Below the pieces are notes generated by a model that worked only from the letters and a program-made list of their open reading frames with translations, was not told the origin of the DNA and ran no database searches. Positions 1 to 5,499 of a stretch of DNA of 6,850 bases are shown one piece after another (position 1 is the stretch's first letter; every line of letters begins with the position of its first letter). The DNA is from Acidimicrobiaceae bacterium (lineage in GTDB: Bacteria > Actinomycetota > Acidimicrobiia > Acidimicrobiales > Palsa-688), in contig PMHU01000148.1 in NCBI GenBank assembly GCA_003156795.1, forward strand, positions 1 to 6,850. Direction: 5' to 3'. A program made the position numbers and the translations under genes.

Positions 1-277
1 GGTATTCATGGTCTTCATTAGTCAGTCCCATCCCTGGTGATTTACTGCGCCACCAAGGTCTGGAGCGACGTTTCCGGTAGCGGACCGGGCCGCAACCGCC
101 TCCAAGCGGTCAAAACAGCTATATCTCCGACCATACGCTTGCCGAACGCCCGGTAGCAATGTCGCTGTCCCTGGCCAGCACGCCGGCGTGACGAGCGTGA
201 GGCACGGTCATGACTGGTCGTCCAGGGCCGTCCAGCGGAATCTCGATCTTTGCATTGACGTGACCGCGGCACCCGGA
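1..277. other. Non-coding or unassigned left edge, downstream of the ABC operon
   Basis: I see no convincing gene here. A minus-strand open frame runs through to a TAA at 42-44, but its codon use is mixed and it resembles no family I know. The stretch holds one copy of a 34-bp imperfect direct repeat (47-80). At the extreme left, minus-strand ATG codons at 18-16 and 9-7 follow a purine-rich stretch and could begin a gene leaving the window, but only six codons are visible. No strong hairpin with a T-run follows the permease stop. Confidence 0.4.
47..80 (+). repeat. 34-bp imperfect direct repeat, left copy
   Basis: This copy matches 2506-2539 in the same orientation at 27 of 34 positions without gaps. 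It includes an identical 10-base core, GGTCTGGAGC, at 57-66 and 2516-2525. Six of the seven differences are transitions, which suggests divergence from a common sequence. On the minus strand both copies can be read as a peptide containing LQTLVA. The two copies flank the ABC exporter operon and the dehydrogenase remnant. I do not recognise the element. Confidence 0.5.
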
Positions 278-1108
278 TCAGGCGTCGCGGCGGTTCAGGA
301 GCACGACGGAGGCCGCCAAGACGATGGCCGCGAACAGGCACAGGTAGCCGATCCCGGCCCACGGCGATAGCGAGTCCGCGCCGCGGACGACCACGGTCAC
401 CTGCTGGCCGGCCTGAGTGGGCCAGAATTTCTCGACATTGTGCTCGATGGAGGCCGGCAGCGCGGCGGCGATTGCGGGCAGGATGAACACCAGGGCGACC
501 AGTACGGCGATAGCGGCCGAGGCATGCCGGAGCAGGGCGCCGAGGCCCAGGCCGAGCAGTCCGATCAGCGCCCCGTACAGCCCGCCGCCGACCAGGGCCC
601 GCAGCACGTCAGGCTGACCGAGGCTGGCGGTGGGCGCATGGCCGGAGATCAAGGCCTGGCCGATGAAGAAGGCGGCGAACGCAATGATCTCGCTGACCGC
701 GAACGTCAGCCCGGCGATCACGAGGGCCTTGGCGGCCAGGAACCTCCCGCGGCGGGGGACGGCGGTCAGACTTGTCCTGATGGCACCCGTCGAGTACTCC
801 GAGGTGATGATCATGATCCCGAGCACGCCGATCGCGAGCTGGGCAAGCTCCCCGCCGGCGCCGCTGATCGACGTGGGATCCCACAGGGCCCGGGTACTCA
901 GGCTCTCCTGGGCGTAGTGGCGGGCAGCGAGCGCGCTGACCAGTGCCCCGAGCCCGATGCCGAGGACGGCGGCGGCGATCAGGGTCCACCGGGTGGAGGG
1001 AACCGTGCGTGCTTTGGTCCACTCCGAGTGAAGGGCGTCGGCGAAGCTGGCCGCCCGGTAGCGGGGCCTGGTTACCGTGGGCTCGCTGATTCCGATGGTG
1101 GTGGTCAT
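278..1108 (-). CDS. ABC-2 type transporter permease
   Basis: Integral membrane subunit of an ABC exporter in the cytoplasmic membrane, working with the ATPase encoded just upstream. The 276-residue length is normal for a six-helix ABC-2 permease. After a cytoplasmic N-terminus holding a SEWTKART motif (28-35), hydrophobic segments lie near residues 42-62, 88-103, 125-153, 174-192, 198-218 and 250-272. The loop EYSTGAIRTSL followed by PRRGRFLAAK (about 104-127) is the typical conserved loop after TM2 in this family. The ATG at 1108-1106 overlaps the ATPase TGA (1107-1105) as ATGA, so translation is probably coupled. The protein ends in NRRDA, with a TGA at 280-278. The substrate is unknown; relatives export peptides, antibiotics or ions. 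The family call is firm, the cargo is not. Confidence 0.92.
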   Translation of the reverse strand: MTTTIGISEPTVTRPRYRAASFADALHSEWTKARTVPSTRWTLIAAAVLGIGLGALVSALAARHYAQESLSTRALWDPTSISGAGGELAQLAIGVLGIMIITSEYSTGAIRTSLTAVPRRGRFLAAKALVIAGLTFAVSEIIAFAAFFIGQALISGHAPTASLGQPDVLRALVGGGLYGALIGLLGLGLGALLRHASAAIAVLVALVFILPAIAAALPASIEHNVEKFWPTQAGQQVTVVVRGADSLSPWAGIGYLCLFAAIVLAASVVLLNRRDA

Positions 1109-2043
1109 GCCGCCACCCCGCTGGCCCGGTAGTCGACGCTGTCGTGGGTCAGGTCCATGAACGCGTCCTCTAGCGATACTCGTTGGGTGGCCAACTCATG
1201 CAGGGTCAGCCCGTGGGCTGAGGCCAGGTCACCGATTCCGCTGCTGTCAATGCCGGTTACCTCAATGCTGTCTTCTATCCCGATTTTCACCTTTGCTCCG
1301 GCCGCCTTGAGCCGGGTGCTCAGCTCGTCGAGTTGGGGGGAGCGCACCACAACCCAATGTTGCGAACGCGATTCGATGAATTCGCTCATCCCCTCATCTC
1401 GCAACAGCTTCCCTTGGCCGATCACGACCAGATGGTCAGCCGTTACCGCCATCTCGTTCATCAGATGGCTGGACACGAAGACGGTGCGACCCTCACTGGC
1501 CAGATGCCGCATCAGCTGTCGGATCCAAACGATGCCTTCGGGGTCCAGGCCATTGAGAGGCTCGTCGAACATCAATACCGGAGGGTCTCCGAGGAGCGCC
1601 CCGGCAATCCCAAGCCGCTGGCTCATCCCGAGCGAGAAGCCCCCAACTCGCTTGCTGGCCACACCTTCCATACCCACCAAGCCGAGCACCTCATCGACTC
1701 GAGACGCGGCAATGGCGTTGCTCTGAGCGAGGGCCAACAGGTAACGGTAAGCGGTTCGACTCGGGTGCACTGCCTTGGCGTCGATGAGCGCACCCACTTC
1801 ACGGAGTGGCGCCGGCAGATCGCGATAGAGCCTGCCTCCCACAGTCACCTCGCCGCTGGTCGGTTCGCTCAGCCCAAGTATCAGGCGCATGGTGGTGGTC
1901 TTACCCGAACCGTTCGGGCCGATGAAACCGGTCACGATGCCCGGGTTCACATCGAAACTCAAATCGTCGACGGCACGAGTAGAGCCGTATCGCTTGGTGA
2001 GGTGGCGAGCCTCTATCTTCTGTCTGCCCGACCCGAGTGTCAT
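1105..2043 (-). CDS. ABC transporter ATP-binding protein, bacitracin/lantibiotic-export type
   Basis: Nucleotide-binding subunit that powers the neighbouring permease by ATP hydrolysis on the cytoplasmic side; 312 residues from this start. Visible motifs are Walker A GPNGSGKTT (42-50), a variant signature SLGMSQR (137-143, in place of LSGGQ), Walker B VLMFDEP (156-162), D-loop LNGLD (163-167) and the switch His in SSHLMNE (H193). A C-terminal extension of about 100 residues follows. The SLGM-type signature plus extension is typical of BcrA-like exporters that pair with ABC-2 permeases. I chose ATG 2043-2041 because GAAGGG lies five bases upstream (2054-2049). A longer in-frame start at 2082 would overlap the dehydrogenase remnant and adds only a basic 13-residue stretch unlike the family. 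GC looks lower than in the flanking genes: two rows at 1321-1440 count about 58%. Substrate unknown. Confidence 0.93.
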   Translation of the reverse strand: MTLGSGRQKIEARHLTKRYGSTRAVDDLSFDVNPGIVTGFIGPNGSGKTTTMRLILGLSEPTSGEVTVGGRLYRDLPAPLREVGALIDAKAVHPSRTAYRYLLALAQSNAIAASRVDEVLGLVGMEGVASKRVGGFSLGMSQRLGIAGALLGDPPVLMFDEPLNGLDPEGIVWIRQLMRHLASEGRTVFVSSHLMNEMAVTADHLVVIGQGKLLRDEGMSEFIESRSQHWVVVRSPQLDELSTRLKAAGAKVKIGIEDSIEVTGIDSSGIGDLASAHGLTLHELATQRVSLEDAFMDLTHDSVDYRASGVAA

Positions 2044-2192
2044 ATCAACCCTTCGTAAGCGGCGTGGATGTCGGTGTGACACACCCCGCAGGTCTCCACC
2101 TTGACGACGACCCCACCCGGACCTGGCTCCGACTTCGGTATGTCATCAATGCTCAACGGCTTGCGAAAATCGTGGACAACTGCGACTTTCAT
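2040..2192 (-). pseudogene. N-terminal remnant of a zinc-dependent alcohol dehydrogenase
   Basis: This short open frame of 50 codons (ATG 2192-2190, TGA 2042-2040) encodes an unmistakable start of a medium-chain zinc alcohol dehydrogenase. It opens MKVAVVHDFRKPL, continues with EPGPGGVVVKVE (22-33), then CGVCHTDIHAA (35-45). By family alignment Cys38 is the catalytic-zinc ligand and His43 the proton-relay histidine. Similarity stops after AA; five unrelated codons (YEGLI) lead to the stop. Family members run about 340 residues, so some 290 are missing, including the structural-zinc lobe and the NAD-binding fold, and I find no remainder in the window. The TGA overlaps the ATPase ATG as ATGA. 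A purine-rich GAGAGAG precedes the start but is not a strong ribosome site. The fragment cannot be an active dehydrogenase. It may survive as a translated leader for the exporter, or be a decaying relic. Confidence 0.85.
2049..2054 (-). promoter_or_regulatory. Ribosome binding site of the ABC ATPase gene
   Basis: The minus strand reads GAAGGG here, followed by five bases and ATG (2043-2041). It is a good Shine-Dalgarno match at normal spacing and fixes the ATPase start. It lies inside the last codons of the dehydrogenase remnant, right at the point where similarity to dehydrogenases ends (about 2058), so the junction keeps the exporter's own translation signal intact. Confidence 0.65.
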
Positions 2193-2370
2193 GAGAACTC
2201 TCTCTTGTTGCTGATATCTCGGGCGAAGGACCGGCGAAGCCTCAGGTGACTAACACGACCCTTCGGATCAGATGTCGCTCCGTACGCGGTATTGGAGCGC
2301 TGTCGACAGTCCCGGCGGAGGTACGGACCCGTGCAGGTGGAGGTGGCGGGGAGTGCCGGAGTGGCGCCGA

Positions 2371-2390
2371 CGGTGACAGGTCGGTCACCG
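2371..2390. repeat. Inverted repeat, 7-bp arms with 6-base spacer
   Basis: CGGTGAC (2371-2377) and GTCACCG (2384-2390) are perfect inverted arms around AGGTCG. The form suits either a small hairpin or a dimeric regulator site. No T-run follows on either strand, so it is not a standard terminator. It lies about 180 bp upstream of the dehydrogenase-remnant start, so a regulatory role for that unit is possible but unproven. Confidence 0.35.
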
Positions 2391-2505
2391 GAACAGGTCG
2401 ACAGCACTTCTGATTCGTCCAGCCCGTATCGGCATACGCAGACGGGCGAAGCGTTGAGTCGGCGATTCGCCAACCTCCCTGGATCGGTTCGCACATTCAT
2501 GTGAT

Positions 2506-2539
2506 GCGCTACCAGGGTCTGGAGCAACGCTCCCGGGAA
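2506..2539 (+). repeat. 34-bp imperfect direct repeat, right copy
   Basis: Partner of the copy at 47-80, with 27 of 34 identical positions in the same orientation. This copy lies upstream of the dehydrogenase remnant and exporter operon, so the pair brackets that 2.4-kb block. No transposase or integrase is visible near either copy. Confidence 0.5.
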
Positions 2540-2720
2540 GGTGCCGACGCTAGTGGCAAGGTCCAACACGGTGCGGGTACGCAACCCGTGTCACCCACAA
2601 TCTACCATGCCCCTGCCGCCATCGGCTTTCGCGTGTCTTCGCCCGCTCGCAACGTCGAGTTGCGCCGAGAGGCCGACAGGTCGGTCGAGGGGTGCCCAGA
2701 TCGGGCCGTTCCAGGTGAGT

Positions 2721-2765
2721 GTGCTGACCCACATGCTGACCGACGGTGCTGACCGACGTGCTGAC
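2721..2765 (+). repeat. Short tandem repeat, four units of 12-13 bp
   Basis: Four copies of (G/A)TGCTGAC start at 2721, 2733, 2746 and 2758, most followed by CGACG or a close variant, giving a 12-13 bp period. It lies about 100 bp beyond the 3' end of the minus-strand tRNA-Leu gene. The period is not a fixed multiple of three and no gene crosses it convincingly, so it looks like a non-coding minisatellite. Confidence 0.6.
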
Positions 2766-2782
2766 AGACGGTTGTTGGATCG

Positions 2783-2822
2783 TTCGGGGTCCTATTCGGG
2801 TCCTGAGTCAAGTTCGGGTCCC
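2783..2822 (+). repeat. Three short interspersed TTCGGG(G)TCC units
   Basis: TTCGGGGTCCT (2783), TTCGGGTCCT (2795) and TTCGGGTCCC (2813) recur with 12- and 18-base spacing. The block directly follows the tandem repeat at 2721-2765 and precedes the tRNA 3' end. No function is recognised; it could have arisen by replication slippage. Confidence 0.45.
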
Positions 2823-2864
2823 AGGCACAGCGCTCTGACCAGGACTCTTGCTGCGAAATTGGCG

Positions 2865-2945
2865 TGGGCGCGGAGGGAGTCGAACCCTCATGCCGTGAGG
2901 CCGCAGGGTTTAAGCCCGCTGTGTATGCCGTTCCACCACGCGCCC
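2865..2945 (-). tRNA. tRNA-Leu (anticodon UAA)
   Basis: On the minus strand all parts of a class II tRNA fit in 81 bases. The acceptor stem is GGGCGCG/CGCGCCC with discriminator A (2865). A GTG/CAC D stem follows, then an anticodon stem GCGGG/CCTGC (one G-U pair) around loop CTTAAAC, with anticodon TAA at 2912-2910. A 13-base variable region can form GCC/GGC, and the T arm is GAGGG-TTCGACT-CCCTC. The long variable region and the anticodon identify leucine, reading the UUA codon. CCA is not encoded (the next bases are CGCC), so it would be added after transcription. In Streptomyces the same isoacceptor is bldA, but equivalence in this organism is not shown. The gene is divergent from the transporter gene starting at 3021. 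Confidence 0.95.
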
Positions 2946-3020
2946 ATCTTCGCAGTCTGGCACGCCACCACGGTCGTTCTCTGAGAAGCAGGCCGTCCCG
3001 GTGTTGGTTAGCCTTTTGGG

Positions 3021-3890
3021 GTGTTGGCGGTACTGTGCGCACTGGCAAGTTCGCTCATGTACGCCTTTGCTTCAGTCCTCCAGCAGCGTGGGGCGGCCGC
3101 CCAACCGATGGATCAGTCGATGCGCATCGGTTTGCTCACCCGCCTCGTGCGCAATCCCGGCTGGATGCTCGGACTGCTTTGCGACGTGGCCGGCTACGGG
3201 TTCCAATTCGTGGCGCTCGGACACGGGCCGATCGCGCTGGTTCAGCCGTTGCTCGTGAGCGGGCTGCTGTTTGCCCTCCCGATCGGAGCGGCTTGGGCCG
3301 GCCGGAAGCTGCAGCCTTCCGACTGGGTGGCGTCCGTCGTTGTCTGCGCCGGCCTGGCCGTGTTCCTCTCCGTGGCTCGCCCGTCGTCGGGGCGCAACGA
3401 CGCCCGCCCGTTCGTTTGGGTGCTGATGCTCGCCAGCACTGCGGCCGCGGCCGTGATCCTCGTGGCTTCGAGCCGCGGCAGGGGAAGCCGGCAGCGGGCT
3501 GTTCTGTTGTCCGGCGCGGCCGGCATCGTCTATGGCGCGGCGGCGGCGCTGACCAAGACCAGCTCCCACCTGCTCGACCGGGGGCTGCTGCGAGTCGTCG
3601 ACCACTGGCAGCCGTACATGCTCCTGGTCGCGGGAATCGCGGGGATGGTAATAGCTCAGAGCGCCTTTCAAGCCGGCTCCCTCGACGTGTCGCTGCCGAC
3701 GATGTCGGTGATCGATCCCGTCGTCAGCATCGTGATCGGCGCTCTCGCGTTTCGTGAGAGCCTCTCGTCGAGTTCGGCGGCGATCGCGGTCGAAGTCATC
3801 GCCCTGGCAGCCATGTCGGTCGGCGTGTTCGTACTGGCTCGGTCCAAGGCGATGAGCACCATCCAGAAGCCGCCTCCCATGTCCAACTGA
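3021..3890 (+). CDS. DMT-superfamily (EamA-like) transporter
   Basis: A 289-residue multi-helix membrane protein of the drug/metabolite transporter superfamily; substrate unknown. About nine hydrophobic segments are visible, near residues 2-20, 47-67, 71-92, 101-119, 131-149, 161-178, 197-218, 229-246 and 256-273. Two related halves are suggested by the GPIALVQPLL segment (69-78) and its counterpart DVSLPTMSVIDPVVSI (222-237), the usual paired placement in this family. FRESLSS (244-250) is also typical of the C-terminal half. The GTG start (3021) is the first start after an in-frame TAG at 3009-3011 and gives a complete first helix beginning MLAVLCAL; no strong Shine-Dalgarno is seen. It stands alone, 75 bp from the divergent tRNA. 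A palindrome CCAACT-G-AGTTGG (3883-3895) spans the stop codon. Confidence 0.85.
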   Translation: MLAVLCALASSLMYAFASVLQQRGAAAQPMDQSMRIGLLTRLVRNPGWMLGLLCDVAGYGFQFVALGHGPIALVQPLLVSGLLFALPIGAAWAGRKLQPSDWVASVVVCAGLAVFLSVARPSSGRNDARPFVWVLMLASTAAAAVILVASSRGRGSRQRAVLLSGAAGIVYGAAAALTKTSSHLLDRGLLRVVDHWQPYMLLVAGIAGMVIAQSAFQAGSLDVSLPTMSVIDPVVSIVIGALAFRESLSSSSAAIAVEVIALAAMSVGVFVLARSKAMSTIQKPPPMSN

Positions 3891-4020
3891 GTTGGCCAGA
3901 CCGTGCTGTCCTTCTCTCTCCTGCGGAGATGGCTCGCAGCCGGTCTTGGGCCGCCTTTAGCGCCGGATCTGTCGAACGGTGCCCCATTGCCCTCCACACG
4001 GAATACAGTGCGAAGGACCG

Positions 4021-4497
4021 ATGCGAGTGTCAGACGCCGATAGACAGAGGGTGATCGACGAACTACGCCGCCATTGCGGCGCCGGTCGCCTGGACGTGGA
4101 CGAGTACGCGGCGCGCATCGAACGGGCCTTGGCGGCCACGACGCTGGTCGAGCTCGACGATCTATTGGTCGACCTGCCGATGGTACGGATCGCCGATCCG
4201 ATCGGCGCCCGGCACCCTTCGGGCTCGAAGTCGTCCCGCGGCCCTTGGCGGGCTTTGGGAACCGGCCGCAGCGGGGAGGCTGACGGCAGCGACGCCTACG
4301 AAGGTGGCAGCTACGCGACCAAGGGTCGGGCCCTGTCGAGGCGGATGGCGTCGACCACGGTGGCGCTCCTGACCGTGGTCGTGGTCCTGTCTGTGGTCGT
4401 CGCCGCGTTGATGGCGCAGTGGGTGGCCGTCGCCCTGCTTCTGGTCGGATGGCTGATCGGGATGGTGCAGGGTCGCATGGGGACGCCACGCAGGTAG
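4021..4497 (+). CDS. DUF1707 domain membrane protein
   Basis: A 158-residue protein with an N-terminal DUF1707 domain: MRVSDADRQRVIDELRR, then GRLDVDEYAARIERAL and TTLVELDDLLVDLP (residues 1-53), the characteristic pattern of this mainly actinobacterial domain of unknown function. A polar, glycine/serine-rich linker (about 60-108) follows, then two close hydrophobic helices (about 111-130 and 133-149) and a short basic tail. The domain probably sits in the cytoplasm, anchored by the C-terminal hairpin. I start at ATG 4021 because the family begins MRVSD and AAGGA lies at 4013-4017; the 14 codons upstream (from 3979) do not look coding. A possible -10 box, TACAGT (4004-4009), would give a very short leader. 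Role unknown; it converges on the oxidoreductase genes to its right. Confidence 0.85.
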   Translation: MRVSDADRQRVIDELRRHCGAGRLDVDEYAARIERALAATTLVELDDLLVDLPMVRIADPIGARHPSGSKSSRGPWRALGTGRSGEADGSDAYEGGSYATKGRALSRRMASTTVALLTVVVVLSVVVAALMAQWVAVALLLVGWLIGMVQGRMGTPRR

Positions 4498-4545
4498 TCG
4501 CAGAGGAGGGGCTCGTCCGACTCCAGACCGCAGGCGGCTCACGAC

Positions 4546-5487
4546 TCAGCCGGCGGTGAGGACCACCTTTCCAAACTTGCCGCCGGCGGCAAAATGCTCA
4601 TACGCGGCCGGCGCGTCCTCGATCGAGAACTTGGCCTCGACTGGGACGGTGAGGCGGCCCGTCTCGAACAGCGGGAGCACGTGGGCTTCCAACAGGCGGG
4701 CCGCGGCGGCCTTGCCCTCCAGGGGTCGGGCCCTCAACGTCGACCCGTGAATCCGGGCCCGGCGGGCCATCAGGATCCCGAGGTTGATCTCGCCGACGGC
4801 GCCGGCCCCGATCCCGATCACGCTGATGCGGCCTCCGGTCGCGAGAGCGTTGAGGTCAGCACCGAGGTTGGGTGCGCCGACCAGCTCCAGAATGACGTCG
4901 AACGGACCCGCCTTCTCCATGGCCTCCGGGTCGATCGCCGTCGCTCCGAGCCCGGCGACCTGATCGCGCCTGTCTGCGGACCTGACGCTGCCGGTCACCA
5001 GCGCCCCGGCCGCCACGCCCAGTTGCACCGCCGCTGTCCCCACCCCTCCGGCCGCCCCGCTCACGCACAACCGCTCGCCTGCCCGTAGGCCGGCCTGGGT
5101 GAACAGGGCATCGTGGGCGGTGGTGAAGACTTCGGGCAGGCCGCCTGCGGGGGCCCAGCCCAACCCCTCGGGCACGGGCATCGCCTCCCGCTCGTGCACC
5201 AACGCCAGCTCGGCCTGCGCCCCCCCGCCCACCACGGCCATCACCCGGTCGCCGGTCGAGAACCGGGTCGCGCCCGGGCCGGTAGAGACCACTTCACCGG
5301 CCATCTCCATCCCGGGGATGTCGGGCGGCCAACCCGGCGGGGCCGGGTAGAGGCCCCGGGCTTGCAGCAGGTCGGCTCCGTTGAGCCCCGCGGCGCGGAC
5401 ACGAACCAGGATCTGTCCTACGCCCGGTTCGGGGTCGGGGCGGTCGGTGACGACGACGCCACCGCCGGAAGTCGTGACGGCGCGCAC
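4546..5487 (-). CDS. Zinc-independent NADPH:quinone oxidoreductase (PIG3-like, MDR superfamily)
   Basis: A 313-residue medium-chain dehydrogenase/reductase, likely soluble, that would use NAD(P)H to reduce quinones or similar electrophiles. The N-terminal catalytic domain has GLNGADLLQARGLYPAPPG (34-52) and PGMEMAGEV (59-67), close to the TP53I3/PIG3-type quinone oxidoreductases. The cofactor fold carries SGAAGGVGTAAVQL (143-156). Cysteine and histidine ligands of the zinc enzymes are absent; Asn36 occupies the region where zinc ADHs have their metal Cys. The C-terminus AAYEHFAAGGKFGKVVL (295-310) is standard. The start is GTG (5487-5485), giving the usual MRAVTTSG opening. It begins 12 bp after the LLM oxidoreductase stop, so the two are probably cotranscribed. 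GC is very high (48 of 60 bases in the row at 5041). The true substrate is not determinable from sequence. Confidence 0.9.
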   Translation of the reverse strand: MRAVTTSGGGVVVTDRPDPEPGVGQILVRVRAAGLNGADLLQARGLYPAPPGWPPDIPGMEMAGEVVSTGPGATRFSTGDRVMAVVGGGAQAELALVHEREAMPVPEGLGWAPAGGLPEVFTTAHDALFTQAGLRAGERLCVSGAAGGVGTAAVQLGVAAGALVTGSVRSADRRDQVAGLGATAIDPEAMEKAGPFDVILELVGAPNLGADLNALATGGRISVIGIGAGAVGEINLGILMARRARIHGSTLRARPLEGKAAAARLLEAHVLPLFETGRLTVPVEAKFSIEDAPAAYEHFAAGGKFGKVVLTAG

Positions 5488-5499
5488 GTCGAGGCCGTC

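Larger units (their letters stand above)
2193..2864. other. Long intergenic region with short repeats, no convincing gene
   Basis: About 670 bp between the dehydrogenase remnant and the tRNA gene. Several open frames cross it on both strands, but none shows a recognisable domain, and strong starts with ribosome sites are absent. It contains a perfect 7-bp inverted repeat at 2371-2390, a 12-base direct repeat exactly 300 bp apart (2375-2386 and 2675-2686), the right copy of a 34-bp imperfect repeat (2506-2539), a 12-13 bp tandem repeat (2721-2765) and three GGGTCC-containing units (2783-2822). The promoter of the remnant/exporter unit should lie on the minus strand near 2193-2320, but I cannot point to a clear -35/-10 pair. 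The region may hold an eroded gene or a mobile-element scar. Confidence 0.5.

Noticed and set aside
42..362. Minus-strand frame of 106 codons at the left edge
   Set aside because: Begins inside the permease gene in another frame; Arg-rich, no family resemblance and mixed third-position bases.
2189..2584. Minus-strand frame of 131 codons upstream of the exporter
   Set aside because: No domain recognised, TTG start without a ribosome site, and it runs into the dehydrogenase remnant's leader; unusual Cys/Arg/Thr composition suggests non-coding DNA.
2541..2984. Plus-strand open frame of 147 codons containing an ARRESNPHAVR stretch
   Set aside because: That stretch is the antisense reading of the tRNA-Leu gene, a well-known source of false proteins; the rest has no family resemblance.
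2975..2989. TTCTC-T-GAGAA palindrome in the tRNA/DMT divergent spacer
   Set aside because: Five-base arms are expected often by chance; no promoter boxes nearby to support an operator.
2864..3757. Plus-strand open frame of 297 codons beginning MGAEGVEPSCREAAGF
   Set aside because: Its start is antisense tRNA-Leu, and the remainder is a shifted reading of the DMT transporter gene, rich in Arg/Pro as expected of a shadow frame.
3894..3952. Candidate terminator after the DMT transporter
   Set aside because: GGCC-AGACC can pair with GGTCT-TG-GGCC around an inner CTGCG/CGCAG stem, but there is an 18-base one-sided loop and no T-run, so the structure is too weak to call.
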